A stretch of DNA of 37,182 nucleotides, taken from contig JAAVXR010000070.1 in assembly GCA_022790755.1 (NCBI GenBank), forward strand, positions 1-37,182, in the 5' to 3' direction. Shown in pieces: positions 1 through 8,700 of this stretch (position 1 is its first letter; each line of letters begins with the position of its first letter). The translations under genes and the position numbers were made by a program. The notes under the pieces were generated by a model. That model saw nothing but the letters and a program-made list of their open reading frames with translations, made no database searches and was not told where the DNA came from. Origin of the DNA: Hespellia sp. (lineage in GTDB: Bacteria; Bacillota; Clostridia; Lachnospirales; Lachnospiraceae).

Positions 1-54
1 AAAATATAAGAAGTTAGACCTTGATATGTGAGGTTTACCACTAATACAAAATGC

Positions 55-84
55 CCGAATAGCTGATAAAATGGGGCTATTCGG
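55..84 (+). other. Perfect 9-bp inverted repeat around the first ATG
   Basis: CCGAATAGC (55-63) and GCTATTCGG (76-84) are exact reverse complements with a 12-nt spacer that contains the candidate start codon at 71. No T-run follows, so a terminator is unlikely. It could mask the start codon or be a scar of a rearrangement. Confidence 0.5.
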
Positions 85-1924
85 ACATTTGAGAAGATAT
101 AAAAAGATAGTCAAAAAGACATATATAATTTATTATAAATTAGGTAATGAATTTCAAGAATTCTTCTTACAAATTATAAGATTTTTTGTGCAAAATCAAT
201 ATCCTATATTTTTCATTATTGTTTCTTTGGATAAAATAAATTTGAAAAATCTTAGACTAAATAAAGTGCAAAATCTTTATAGTTTAAGATTGGATATTAC
301 AAAAGAAGATATTAAACAGTTATTAGACAGTGATAATATTTTAAATGTGAATAATGTTTCTGGTTTATTTGGTTCTTTCATTGAAGTTATTTATTTTTTA
401 AAGTATTTATCTCAATTAGAAGATGCTGTTCGGGATATGAATGATTTTAAATTAGCATATCATTCATTTAAACGATGTGAAATTTTAAAAAACGAAATTA
501 TTTCTAAATTTAAAAAAATTTTCTTCTTTCATAATGAGGCTGAGGCGCTCTGTTCATGCATATATTATTCTTCATCAGGAATACATATGGATCATATTTT
601 TCATTCAAAAAAATCGGAAAATATTATAAATGTCCTGCTTGATGCCGAGCTAATTAAAAAAGATGATAATGATTATTATGTTGTATGGCATGATTATTAT
701 AAAGAAATTTATATAAATAATTTCCCTTTAAAATTGTATAAAGGAATTGAAATATCCTTTATGTCAACATATGACATAAAAAATCAGTTTGATTTGAAGT
801 GTATAGATTCAAAAATCTCAAAAAAAACGCTGGAGCATTTAAAAAAATTGTATTCCCTGCAAAAATTCTATTCGATCTATTATATTTTAGAAAATGTTTT
901 TTTTAACAAAGAAGCGCGTCATCAATTAAAGAATCGAATTCGCTCTGAGGATTATTATTTATTGTTTGCTTATTTTTGTTATGCGAATACAAATGCCGGC
1001 TCTATATGTACTGGATACGATATGTTTCAGGAGCTTTATATGGAATCCTGTAATTCTTCTAAACCAATGATTCAAACAATAAATTATATAATCCTATTTG
1101 AACTAATTAACAGTTTATTTGAAAGTGATGATTATAAAACCTCTCTGGAAAAAATACATGTATTTTATAACATGCCTCTAAATATAAAAAATAATTGGAT
1201 TTATCTGTTTGAGTGGGATTATAATTCAATTGAATATGCAGTTGGCACAATTGAATTACTGATTGAATCAGAAAATGGAATAGATTGTTTGGATAAAGTG
1301 CCAAACGAAACTGAATTAGCAAAAAAAGATGTTGCTTTTTCCACGTACAGAATTTTACTATGTAATTTGACAAATAACTTTGCAATGGCAAAGACATATT
1401 TGAAAAAATTTCATCAGATAGTAATGGCAAAAAAAGAATTTGATTTAAAAACTAAATATATGTATGATTTTACAATAAAATTTTTAGATTGCATTGACAA
1501 TGTAGTTGATATTAGCGAAGTAATACAAGCCAATGATAAATTGAAAAATGAATTTTTAAATGATTACAACAGACATATTTCTGTCATCTCCATATTGGCA
1601 TTGTTAAAAAAAGACATTTGTTTATGCGAGTCATACAGACTGGAATATATAAAAACAAATCGTCCTATGAAAAAGCGCCAAAAAGCGTTTCAGGATGCGC
1701 TTCTTGCCCTCATCAGTTTATATCGTCAAGATAAAGAAGGGGCGATTAAAAAGCTGCAGGCTGAAATGAATATCTTTAAAAATAAAAAAACATATTTGCC
1801 TATTGTTCAAAAAAACATTAATTATGTAAAAAAATATGATTTTTGTTTGCAAAATGTAGAGTTTTATATAGGACAGAAACTATATAGTAACAAATATTAT
1901 ATAGATATAAGGATGTTATATTGA
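71..1924 (+). CDS. Unrecognised 617-aa helical protein, possibly remnant of a STAND-type NTPase
   Basis: I do not recognise this protein with confidence. It is rich in Lys, Asn, Ile, Phe and Tyr, AT-rich in codon use, and has no signal peptide. Residues about 40-120 (strand ending FIIVSL, then ITKEDIKQLL and NVSGLFGSF) resemble the region after Walker B in STAND/AAA ATPases. Residues about 135-220 look winged-helix-like and end WHDYYKEIY. The rest is helical, perhaps TPR-like repeats. No Walker A or convincing Walker B is visible, so it may be the C-terminal part of a broken gene. ATG 71 has no Shine-Dalgarno and lies in the loop of a 9-bp hairpin (55-63/76-84). The same frame is open upstream of a TGA at 29-31. 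Its stop is 9 nt from the convergent glycosyltransferase stop. The STAND idea is inference only. Confidence 0.5.
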   Translation: MGLFGHLRRYKKIVKKTYIIYYKLGNEFQEFFLQIIRFFVQNQYPIFFIIVSLDKINLKNLRLNKVQNLYSLRLDITKEDIKQLLDSDNILNVNNVSGLFGSFIEVIYFLKYLSQLEDAVRDMNDFKLAYHSFKRCEILKNEIISKFKKIFFFHNEAEALCSCIYYSSSGIHMDHIFHSKKSENIINVLLDAELIKKDDNDYYVVWHDYYKEIYINNFPLKLYKGIEISFMSTYDIKNQFDLKCIDSKISKKTLEHLKKLYSLQKFYSIYYILENVFFNKEARHQLKNRIRSEDYYLLFAYFCYANTNAGSICTGYDMFQELYMESCNSSKPMIQTINYIILFELINSLFESDDYKTSLEKIHVFYNMPLNIKNNWIYLFEWDYNSIEYAVGTIELLIESENGIDCLDKVPNETELAKKDVAFSTYRILLCNLTNNFAMAKTYLKKFHQIVMAKKEFDLKTKYMYDFTIKFLDCIDNVVDISEVIQANDKLKNEFLNDYNRHISVISILALLKKDICLCESYRLEYIKTNRPMKKRQKAFQDALLALISLYRQDKEGAIKKLQAEMNIFKNKKTYLPIVQKNINYVKKYDFCLQNVEFYIGQKLYSNKYYIDIRMLY

Positions 1925-1933
1925 GTTTAATGT

Positions 1934-2908
1934 TCAATAAATAGTCGTATCATGAATATTTGGCTGAATATGCCTCCGAAGCTCTTCTGCTGACAGATAT
2001 TCAATATATTCGTCGACATCTATAAGAGTTTTTATTTTTTCAAAAGTATATTTGAGATATTTCTTTTTGGCATTTTCATCTAAAACAAATTCGAATATTT
2101 GGCGAATAATTAAATTATAAAAATGCTCTAATGATGCGTAATAATTATACCGAAACTTTTCATAAATATGGTTTTCTGTTAAAAAGCTTTTGATAATGGA
2201 ATATGCTGTCATCATATCATCAATATTCCTATAGGAAAAAGATTGTACAATTGATCCAGATCTTTTGAAATGATGATATAAAACACCTGGGATACATGCC
2301 ACTTTTTTTGCCGCTAAGGTACATGTATATGAAAAAGGCTGATCTTCAAAGAAAATATTCTCTGGGAAAAACAATGAATTATTTATTAAGAAATCTCTGC
2401 GGTAAATTTTATTTAAAGCAGAAGGCAAATATTTAATTTCATATTTATATTCATTTGTCATAATCCGAAATGCCATTTCGCCAGAAAATACATATTCCTG
2501 CTTATAAAAACATTTATAAATGGGAACTGATACAGAATAATCATATTCACGCACTAATCCACATGTAGCAATATCAGCACATAATGCTTCTGCACGGTTG
2601 TACATTGTTTCCAAATAATTTAAATCAAGCCAGTCATCACTGTCAATAAACGCCACGTATTTTCCATGGGCGTTTTGAAGCGCTTTATTTCTGGCACCTC
2701 CAGGGCCGCAGCTTGATTTTAACTGATAAAAATGAATATTATCATATTTTTTTGAATACTCTTGTGCAATAGCAGGAGTGCTATCTACTGAAACATCATC
2801 AATAATAAGTATTTCGATATCTGGTAAAGTCTGGCTGATAATTGAATCTAAACATTTGGCCACATATTTCTCTGTATTATGAGTTGTAATAATAACGCTT
2901 AATTTCAT
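1934..2908 (-). CDS. Glycosyltransferase family 2 (GT-A fold)
   Basis: A 324-aa cytoplasmic glycosyltransferase of the type that adds a sugar from a nucleotide-sugar donor in capsule, exopolysaccharide or teichoic-acid-like synthesis. The N-terminus has the family-opening motif SVIITTHN (4-11). IIDD (35-38), GGARN (70-74) and the metal-binding DSDDW (89-93) follow, with an ED pair at 188-189 in the acceptor/catalytic region. No membrane segment is evident; the C-terminal third is helical, as in many CpsI/EpsJ-like enzymes. The ribosome site GGAGG lies 5 nt before the ATG. Donor and acceptor cannot be read from sequence. The gene is AT-rich like its convergent neighbour, and no other polysaccharide genes are in the window, so it may be the edge of a surface-polysaccharide or transferred block. 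Confidence 0.9.
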   Translation of the reverse strand: MKLSVIITTHNTEKYVAKCLDSIISQTLPDIEILIIDDVSVDSTPAIAQEYSKKYDNIHFYQLKSSCGPGGARNKALQNAHGKYVAFIDSDDWLDLNYLETMYNRAEALCADIATCGLVREYDYSVSVPIYKCFYKQEYVFSGEMAFRIMTNEYKYEIKYLPSALNKIYRRDFLINNSLFFPENIFFEDQPFSYTCTLAAKKVACIPGVLYHHFKRSGSIVQSFSYRNIDDMMTAYSIIKSFLTENHIYEKFRYNYYASLEHFYNLIIRQIFEFVLDENAKKKYLKYTFEKIKTLIDVDEYIEYLSAEELRRHIQPNIHDTTIY

Positions 2909-2967
2909 TTTATCCTCCTGTTATTTATATGCTTTATAGTATGTTTTTGTTTATATTTTATCCAGCG

Positions 2968-3030
2968 GATAACTTCGGATTATCTGCACCATTCCTATTC
3001 CATCTAATCAACGGATAACTATCAATTATC
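2968..3030. repeat. Two similar GATAA-N7-TTATC dyads in the gene-free gap 2909-3257
   Basis: The 349-nt gap between the glycosyltransferase and the HEPN remnant is AT-rich and contains no ORF I would support. Two dyads share GGATAACT and TTATC: 2968-2984 and 3014-3030, 46 bp apart. They lie upstream of the minus-strand glycosyltransferase and could be operator sites or the debris of a repeat. I saw no convincing promoter in the gap. Confidence 0.35.
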
Positions 3031-3257
3031 TTCTGTTCGGATTTTTTATTTCATAATAATCATACTATCTTTTCCAACTATATGGTTAACATCTTATCTT
3101 CCAATTTTACCACAAAACTTATAATCTACATCCAATTTAATTGCACTTTTGACACAAGATATTATATAAACATTTAAGCCAATCAACAAATTGGTCTGTT
3201 ATCTTATGATCTTACATTTATTATTTAAATAAACCTTGCAAGTTCTTCATTTTTTCA

Positions 3258-3344
3258 TTAATTTGTTACGTTAAAGAGGCAAACACTGTACTCGCGCGCA
3301 CGTTCCATCCGATATCCCGCATAATCCTTCTGCACCACATCCAT
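3258..3344 (-). pseudogene. HEPN-domain protein remnant (truncated)
   Basis: Two nucleotides after the stop of the MNT gene an ATG opens a 28-codon frame beginning MDVVQKDYAGYRMERARE, which matches the usual start of the HEPN partner of MNT proteins, including the helix that normally continues into the R-x4-6-H active-site region. The likeness ends at RARE; the frame then reads ten unrelated residues and stops at 3258-3260. The catalytic HEPN motif is absent, so no active RNase toxin is possible from this copy. The break point abuts the AT-rich gap, so a deletion or insertion probably removed the rest. Assignment rests on the short N-terminal match and the expected gene order. Confidence 0.6.
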
Positions 3345-3345
3345 T

Positions 3346-3681
3346 TCAGGCAATTTTGACACCTTCTTTCCGCACATTTTGATAAAGACCAGATACCGAC
3401 ATATATTTTTGAAAAAGCTGATAGTTTTGAAAAACAGGCGATAATACGACATCATACTCCAGATCCAACTGATCGGACACATCCAAAATCTTTTTTCGTT
3501 CTACAGAAATGTCCTCCTTTGGAACATCAAGCAATACCAAAATGTCAATATCACTGTCTACTGCGAAATCTCCTCTTGCACAGGAACCATACAAAATAAT
3601 TTCCTGCAATTTCTTTCCATAAATCCCCTTCGCTTCTTTTGCAAATTTTTCAACAACATCTCGAATCTTAGTCTCTGTCAT
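3346..3681 (-). CDS. MNT-type minimal nucleotidyltransferase (antitoxin-like)
   Basis: A 111-aa protein with the nucleotidyltransferase signature GSCARGD followed by DSDID: Gly32-Ser33, acidic metal ligands Asp44 and Asp46, and a third acidic residue at Asp77 (EYDVV). In MNT/HEPN pairs this enzyme modifies (AMPylates) and silences its HEPN RNase partner; that is family knowledge. The ribosome site AAGGAG sits 7 nt before ATG. The partner gene immediately downstream is truncated (see the HEPN remnant), so this is now an orphan antitoxin. All catalytic acids look intact, so the protein may still be made, but there is no local toxin to control. Confidence 0.85.
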   Translation of the reverse strand: MTETKIRDVVEKFAKEAKGIYGKKLQEIILYGSCARGDFAVDSDIDILVLLDVPKEDISVERKKILDVSDQLDLEYDVVLSPVFQNYQLFQKYMSVSGLYQNVRKEGVKIA

Positions 3682-3778
3682 AAGGTATCTCCTTCTGCCA
3701 CAAACTCACATTTTTCATTTCCAATCAAATTTTCCATTATGCGTTATTAAACAACACCCTCTGATAAAACCTCAAATC

Positions 3779-3839
3779 CCCCGCGGCAACCTCCAGACAG
3801 CCTTTCACCCATAGCCATCCGCCTCATCACTCCGCGGGG
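3779..3839 (-). other. GC-rich inverted repeat downstream of pgi
   Basis: CCCCGCGG at 3779-3786 and CCGCGGGG at 3832-3839 are exact reverse complements 45 nt apart, in otherwise AT-rich surroundings and about 100 nt after the pgi stop. No U-run follows on either strand, so it does not read as an intrinsic terminator. A 26-codon frame (ATG on minus inside the loop, ending after EGVV) spans it but has no supporting homology. It could be a structured 3' UTR, a small RNA or a dispersed repeat. The rest of 3682-3940 holds nothing I can name. Confidence 0.35.
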
Positions 3840-3940
3840 AACTCCTCTCTACTTAGGAATTTCGGATTAGAAATCTCTCCTTCAAGAATCCCAACTCAGA
3901 ACCCTCTCCCCAAAGCTTCCCAATCAAATCCCATATTCTC

Positions 3941-5521
3941 TTAAATATTCAACAAATCACTAAACACCTTCAGCGCTCCATCCGTCTCATGCGCCAGCAC
4001 GCGTTTTGCCAGCACCTTGCCGAGCTGCACGCCTTCCTGGTCGAAGCTGTTGACATTCCATAGGAATCCCTGGAACATCACTTTGTTCTCGAAATGTGCC
4101 AGGAGTGCGCCGATTGTTCTCGGATTCACCTGCTCGCCGATGATAATGCTGGATGGACGTCCGCCCTCAAAGTTCTTATTGCGGTTCTCATCAGCCTTGC
4201 CGCATGCAAATGCGATAATCTGAGCTGCAACATTCGCGCAGAGTTTCTGCTGGCTCGTGCTGTCCTGAATCACTACATCTGTGCCAATCTGGTTGTTCTT
4301 GAATCCGACAAACTGCAGCGGTACAAGATCGGTTCCCTGATGAAGAAGCTGATAGAATGAATGCTGTCCATTTGTTCCCGGCTCGCCGAAGATCACCGGC
4401 CCTGTTGAGTAATGAACACGCTCACCGAAACGATTGACGCATTTACCGTTCGACTCCATATCCAACTGCTGCAAATGTGCCGGGAAACGATTCAGTGCCT
4501 GGGAGTATGGAAGAACCGCTGTACACAGATGGCCCAGTACGTTGCGCTCGTAAACGCCGATCAGCGCATCCATCATCGCCGCATTCTTAAACGGATCTTT
4601 CTCCGTCGCAGATTTGTCTGCTTCTGCAGCGCCATCCAGGAACTGTGCAAATACTTCCGGCCCAAACGCCAGAGATAATACTGCTCCGCCAACCGCAGAA
4701 GTGGAAGAATAACGTCCTCCGATATAATCGTCCATGAAGAACGCCGCCAGGTAATCTGTTCCCTTTGCCAACGGAGACGTCTCGCTGGTGATCGCGAGCA
4801 TATGCTTGGAAACATCCAATCCCGCCTTCTTTAAAGCATCTTTCACAAATGCTTCATTCGTCAAAGTCTCAAGCGTTGTTCCAGACTTTGACACAACGAT
4901 AAACAGGGAATGCGCAACGTCAATGGAATTCAGAACGGCCGCCGCATCGTCCGGGTCCACATTGCTGATGAATCTTGCTTCCATTTTCAAAGTATTGTTC
5001 TTCTTTGCCCAATTCTCCAACGCCAGATATACGGCGCGGGGACCGAGATCGCTTCCGCCGATTCCAATCTGAACCACCGTCGTGAACTTCTCGCCAGCTT
5101 CGTTTGCAATCTCGCCGGAGTATACTTTTTCTGCAAACTCAGCAATCTTCTTTTGCTGTTCTGTATAGAACTCACGCTTATCGACTCCATCCGCCTCGAC
5201 AGCATTGCCAAGCTGTCCACGCGTCAAATGATGCAGAACAAGACGTTTCTCTCCCGTATTCACTACTGCGCCATTATAAAGCTCCTCAAACTTCTCGGAA
5301 AGCTGAGCCTCCTCTGCCAACTTAGCAAGAATCCCAAGCACCTTGTCATCCACCTGTTTGGCACCATAATTATAAACAAAACCTTCCGCCATCGGAATAC
5401 TGTAGTTCTTTACACGCTCTGCCCCACCTTCGCCGGACATCGCCGAAACCAGTTCCACGCGGTCTGCCTTTAAAAGCTCCTGAAATGCTTGAAGCGTATC
5501 TAGATTGTTCCAGGTAATCAT
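3941..5521 (-). CDS. pgi: Glucose-6-phosphate isomerase, long form
   Basis: Interconverts glucose-6-phosphate and fructose-6-phosphate in the cytosol (glycolysis/gluconeogenesis). Clear family motifs: IGIGGSDLGPR, SKSGTTLET (phosphate binding), the signature GGRYSSTSAVGG, GTNGQHSFYQLLHQG with the catalytic His, and a C-terminal FDQEGVQLGK with the catalytic Lys. A TTG start at 5527 is possible, but GGAGG lies only 2 nt from it. The ATG at 5521 has GGAGG at 8 nt and gives 526 aa, so I chose the ATG. At about 526 aa it is longer than the roughly 450-aa form typical of Firmicutes and resembles the long chlamydial/spirochaete/plant-like type. Monocistronic, with its own promoter (5585-5613). Confidence 0.95.
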   Translation of the reverse strand: MITWNNLDTLQAFQELLKADRVELVSAMSGEGGAERVKNYSIPMAEGFVYNYGAKQVDDKVLGILAKLAEEAQLSEKFEELYNGAVVNTGEKRLVLHHLTRGQLGNAVEADGVDKREFYTEQQKKIAEFAEKVYSGEIANEAGEKFTTVVQIGIGGSDLGPRAVYLALENWAKKNNTLKMEARFISNVDPDDAAAVLNSIDVAHSLFIVVSKSGTTLETLTNEAFVKDALKKAGLDVSKHMLAITSETSPLAKGTDYLAAFFMDDYIGGRYSSTSAVGGAVLSLAFGPEVFAQFLDGAAEADKSATEKDPFKNAAMMDALIGVYERNVLGHLCTAVLPYSQALNRFPAHLQQLDMESNGKCVNRFGERVHYSTGPVIFGEPGTNGQHSFYQLLHQGTDLVPLQFVGFKNNQIGTDVVIQDSTSQQKLCANVAAQIIAFACGKADENRNKNFEGGRPSSIIIGEQVNPRTIGALLAHFENKVMFQGFLWNVNSFDQEGVQLGKVLAKRVLAHETDGALKVFSDLLNI

Positions 5522-5584
5522 TGTCAATTCCTCCTTGAAAAATAATATGTCTCTTAAGCCACGAAACTCTTGTCAACTGGAATA

Positions 5585-5613
5585 ATTATACTATTAAATT
5601 GCCATGAATACAA
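5585..5613 (-). promoter_or_regulatory. Promoter of pgi
   Basis: Minus-strand -35 TTGTAT (5608-5613), 17-bp spacer, -10 TATAAT (5585-5590). It places the start of transcription about 60 nt before the pgi start codon and is divergent from the kinase promoter. Confidence 0.65.
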
Positions 5614-5625
5614 GCCTTCAAATTC

Positions 5626-5654
5626 TTTACAAAACAACATCATTCCAGTATAAT
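5626..5654 (+). promoter_or_regulatory. Promoter of the hybrid sensor kinase
   Basis: TTTACA (5626-5631), 17-bp spacer, TATAAT (5649-5654). It implies a 5' UTR of about 130 nt. The UTR contains a CCGGAC...GTCCCGG hairpin (5734-5755) and an 11-bp direct repeat ACACTTTTATA (5738-5748 and 5764-5774) just before the ribosome site. Confidence 0.65.
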
Positions 5655-5737
5655 CTGATTTAAGAGAATCGGTTTGCTGCATTGATTTTCATTCATGCAT
5701 CACCCCTCTTTTCTCACATTTTAAATTACATAACCGG

Positions 5738-5774
5738 ACACTTTTATAGTCCCGGATACTCAAACACTTTTATA
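5738..5774 (+). repeat. Direct repeat ACACTTTTATA x2 in the kinase leader
   Basis: Exact 11-bp copies at 5738-5748 and 5764-5774, 26 bp apart. The first lies inside a CCGGAC/GTCCCGG stem-loop; the second abuts the GGAGG ribosome site of the kinase. Possibly regulator-binding half sites; it may also be chance in AT-rich DNA. Confidence 0.35.
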
Positions 5775-5791
5775 AATGGAGGAAGTCTTCG

Positions 5792-8700
5792 ATGAATGAA
5801 AACAAAAAATCACTAAAAGGTATCATGCGCATCCTGATCCTTTTCGCAGCAATTATCGTTTTATTTTGGTGGTACACCTCCCAGAATAACGACCGTATCA
5901 AAAAACAGAACCTGAGATATGCCGCAGATTCCGCACAGCAAAAAGCGAAAAATATTGAGGATGAATTTGAAAACGCGTGCAATCGAATCAGCACTTATTC
6001 CTACTTTCTCGGCCAAAGTCTGTCTGAACCGACAGTCCAGGCACAAGCTTTGTCAGAGATGACACAGAATTCCCTATTTGATTCTTTCGCATTTACAAAT
6101 GCAAGTGGCGTGAGTTTGTTTTCTGATGGTCATTCCTCAGATTCTTCTAATACCGAACACTTTATCAATGGCATGAACGGGGAAACCGGGATCTCTGTTG
6201 AATTTCAATCCGATCATATGGGTGAGACAGTCGTCAATTTCTATACGCCCCTTTATTATCAAGGCGAAATCATAGGTGTACTTCGTGGTCTGTATTCGGC
6301 AGAAGCTCATTTACACGACCTCCTATCTTTTGAATATTTTGGAGAAAGTGCGGATGCCTATCTCTGTCTCCCCGACGGTGTGCCTATCGCAAGCTCAAGC
6401 GGGCATATATATACGGAAAACATCTTCGATACTTTGACTGAATCCGGAATGATTGATTCAGCCACCGCTTCCAATGCCAAAAAGGAGATTCCAGAAGGGG
6501 AAATTCATGCATTTATATGCTCAGCCAACAGCAACACAGATAATATCTGTGTAGTCGATCTTTCCGACAGTGAGTATATACTCGTACAAACCTTCCCTAA
6601 GAGTATCACACATTCAATGGTAGCAAATGCGAATCGCACGGGAGTGATATTAGAATTCCTCTTGATTCTCTTATTTATCATATACATCCTGCTGCTTCTC
6701 GCAAATGCAAGAACGGAAAAAAAGGTCCTGGAACGCGAAAATCGGGAGATGGGCTATGTGATTGACGGAGTTACCACTCTGTTTGCCCGTTTTGTCATGG
6801 TGGACTTTGAGAAGAACACTTACCAATATCTCTCCGGAACACGTCCGGAACAAGAAGACTTTGCTGTCGCTGGACCTTATAAAAACCTTGTGAAATATCT
6901 GTGCTCCTATTTTAAGGAAGAAGAGGACCGCCAGAAGTTTTCTGAATTATTAAACAGAAAGTCTTTGATCAAAGCATTTGGAACAGATAATCCCGATGTT
7001 CGCTTTGAATGCCATGTACAAAAAAATGGAAAAAACGAATGGGAACATATGAATATCATCTGTCTGGAGCGAAAAGACGGCCAAGCAAGCAAGGTCCTGC
7101 TGATCCGTCAGAATATCACCGAAGTAAAAGAAAGAGAATTGCGTATCCAGGCAGAAATTTCCCTTGCAAACCGAAAGGAAAGGCAGTATCGGATTGCCAT
7201 CACCTCCAACGCAATCTGTACATTTGATTTCAACCTGACACGTGACCTGATTGATCAGGATATCATCCGAATCATCGACGACAAACTCATTTCCCTGCTG
7301 GATTATGTGGGTCTTCAAGCCCCATGCAGAGCCTCTGAATGGTTTGAATGCCAGAAACAACTTGTCGCAGAAGAATCCATGAAAGAGTATTGCGACGTTG
7401 TAAACCTGCAATATTTGAAAGACAGCTTCGCGCAAGGCGATGCAGAAGTCGATGTCGAATATTGGACCGATGACTCCACCGGACGGAAAATCTGTGTTCG
7501 TCAGTCTTACATCATGACTTGGGACGACGCTACCGGTGACATCATGGTCATGGTAGTGACAAAAGAAATCACCGGACAAGTGAAAAAGCAAAAAGAACAG
7601 ACACAAGCGCTGCAGGATGCGCTCATGCAAGCCCAACATGCCAATAATGCAAAGACCACATTCCTTTCCAATATGTCTCACGACATCCGGACACCTATGA
7701 ATGCTATTATTGGATTTGCAACCATCGCGACCAGCCACATTGATAACAAAAATCAAGTGAAAGAATGTCTCCAAAAGGTTCTTTCTTCCAGCAACCATCT
7801 GCTAAGCCTGATCAACGATATCTTGGATATGAGCAGAATCGAGAGTGGAAAGGTTCAAATCAATGAACAGGAATGTAACATTTCCGAGCTTATGCACAAT
7901 CTCGTAAACATTATTCAACCGCAAATAAAGGCTAAACAATTAGAACTGTTCATCGACACCTTCAATATTGCAAATGAAGATGTGATTGCTGATTCTCTAA
8001 AATTGAATCAGATCTTTATCAATCTGTTGAGCAACGCCGTCAAATATACGCCAGCCGGAGGAATCGTCAGTTTCCGTATTATGCAGGAGACCACCTTCCG
8101 TCATGGATATGGCGATTACACTTTCATCGTTAAAGATAATGGAATCGGTATGTCTCCTGATTTTGTGGAACACATTTTTGAGCCATTCGAACGCGAGGCA
8201 AGTACCACAAAGACCGGTATCCAGGGAACAGGACTTGGTATGGCAATCACAAAGAATATTGTGGAAATGATGCAAGGTACCATCACTGTACAAAGTGAAG
8301 CCGGTAAGGGAAGCGAATTTGTTGTTAAACTTACATTAAAGTTACAGGATATCAAAAAGAATACGGCACAGATCAAAGAATTAGCCGGGCTGCGCTCTCT
8401 GGTAGTCGACGACGACTTCCACACTTGTGACAGCGTAAGTAAAATGCTGAAACAACTCGGAATGCGTGCCGATTGGACGACATCCGGTAGAGATGCTGCT
8501 TTCCGTGCGGAAAGTGCTCACGACGAAGGAGATCCTTATCACACTTACATCATAGACTGGCAAATGCCAGAAACCAGCGGTGTGGAGACAGCCCGGAAGA
8601 TTCGCAGCGTCATCGGCGGTGATGTCCCAATCATCATTTTGACAGCTTATGACTGGACAGATATCGAAGAAGAAGCAATTGCGGCTGGCATCACCGCATT

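Noticed and set aside
29-84. TGA at 29-31 followed by a hairpin as a selenocysteine codon with SECIS (selD is in the window)
   Set aside because: The hairpin starts 24 nt after the TGA, the loop is not SECIS-like, and no known selenoprotein family matches. A broken frame or unrelated upstream gene is simpler.
3258-3482. A 74-codon minus-strand frame overlapping the MNT gene
   Set aside because: Only its last 28 codons, after the MNT stop, resemble a protein (HEPN start). The rest is a shadow of the MNT gene.
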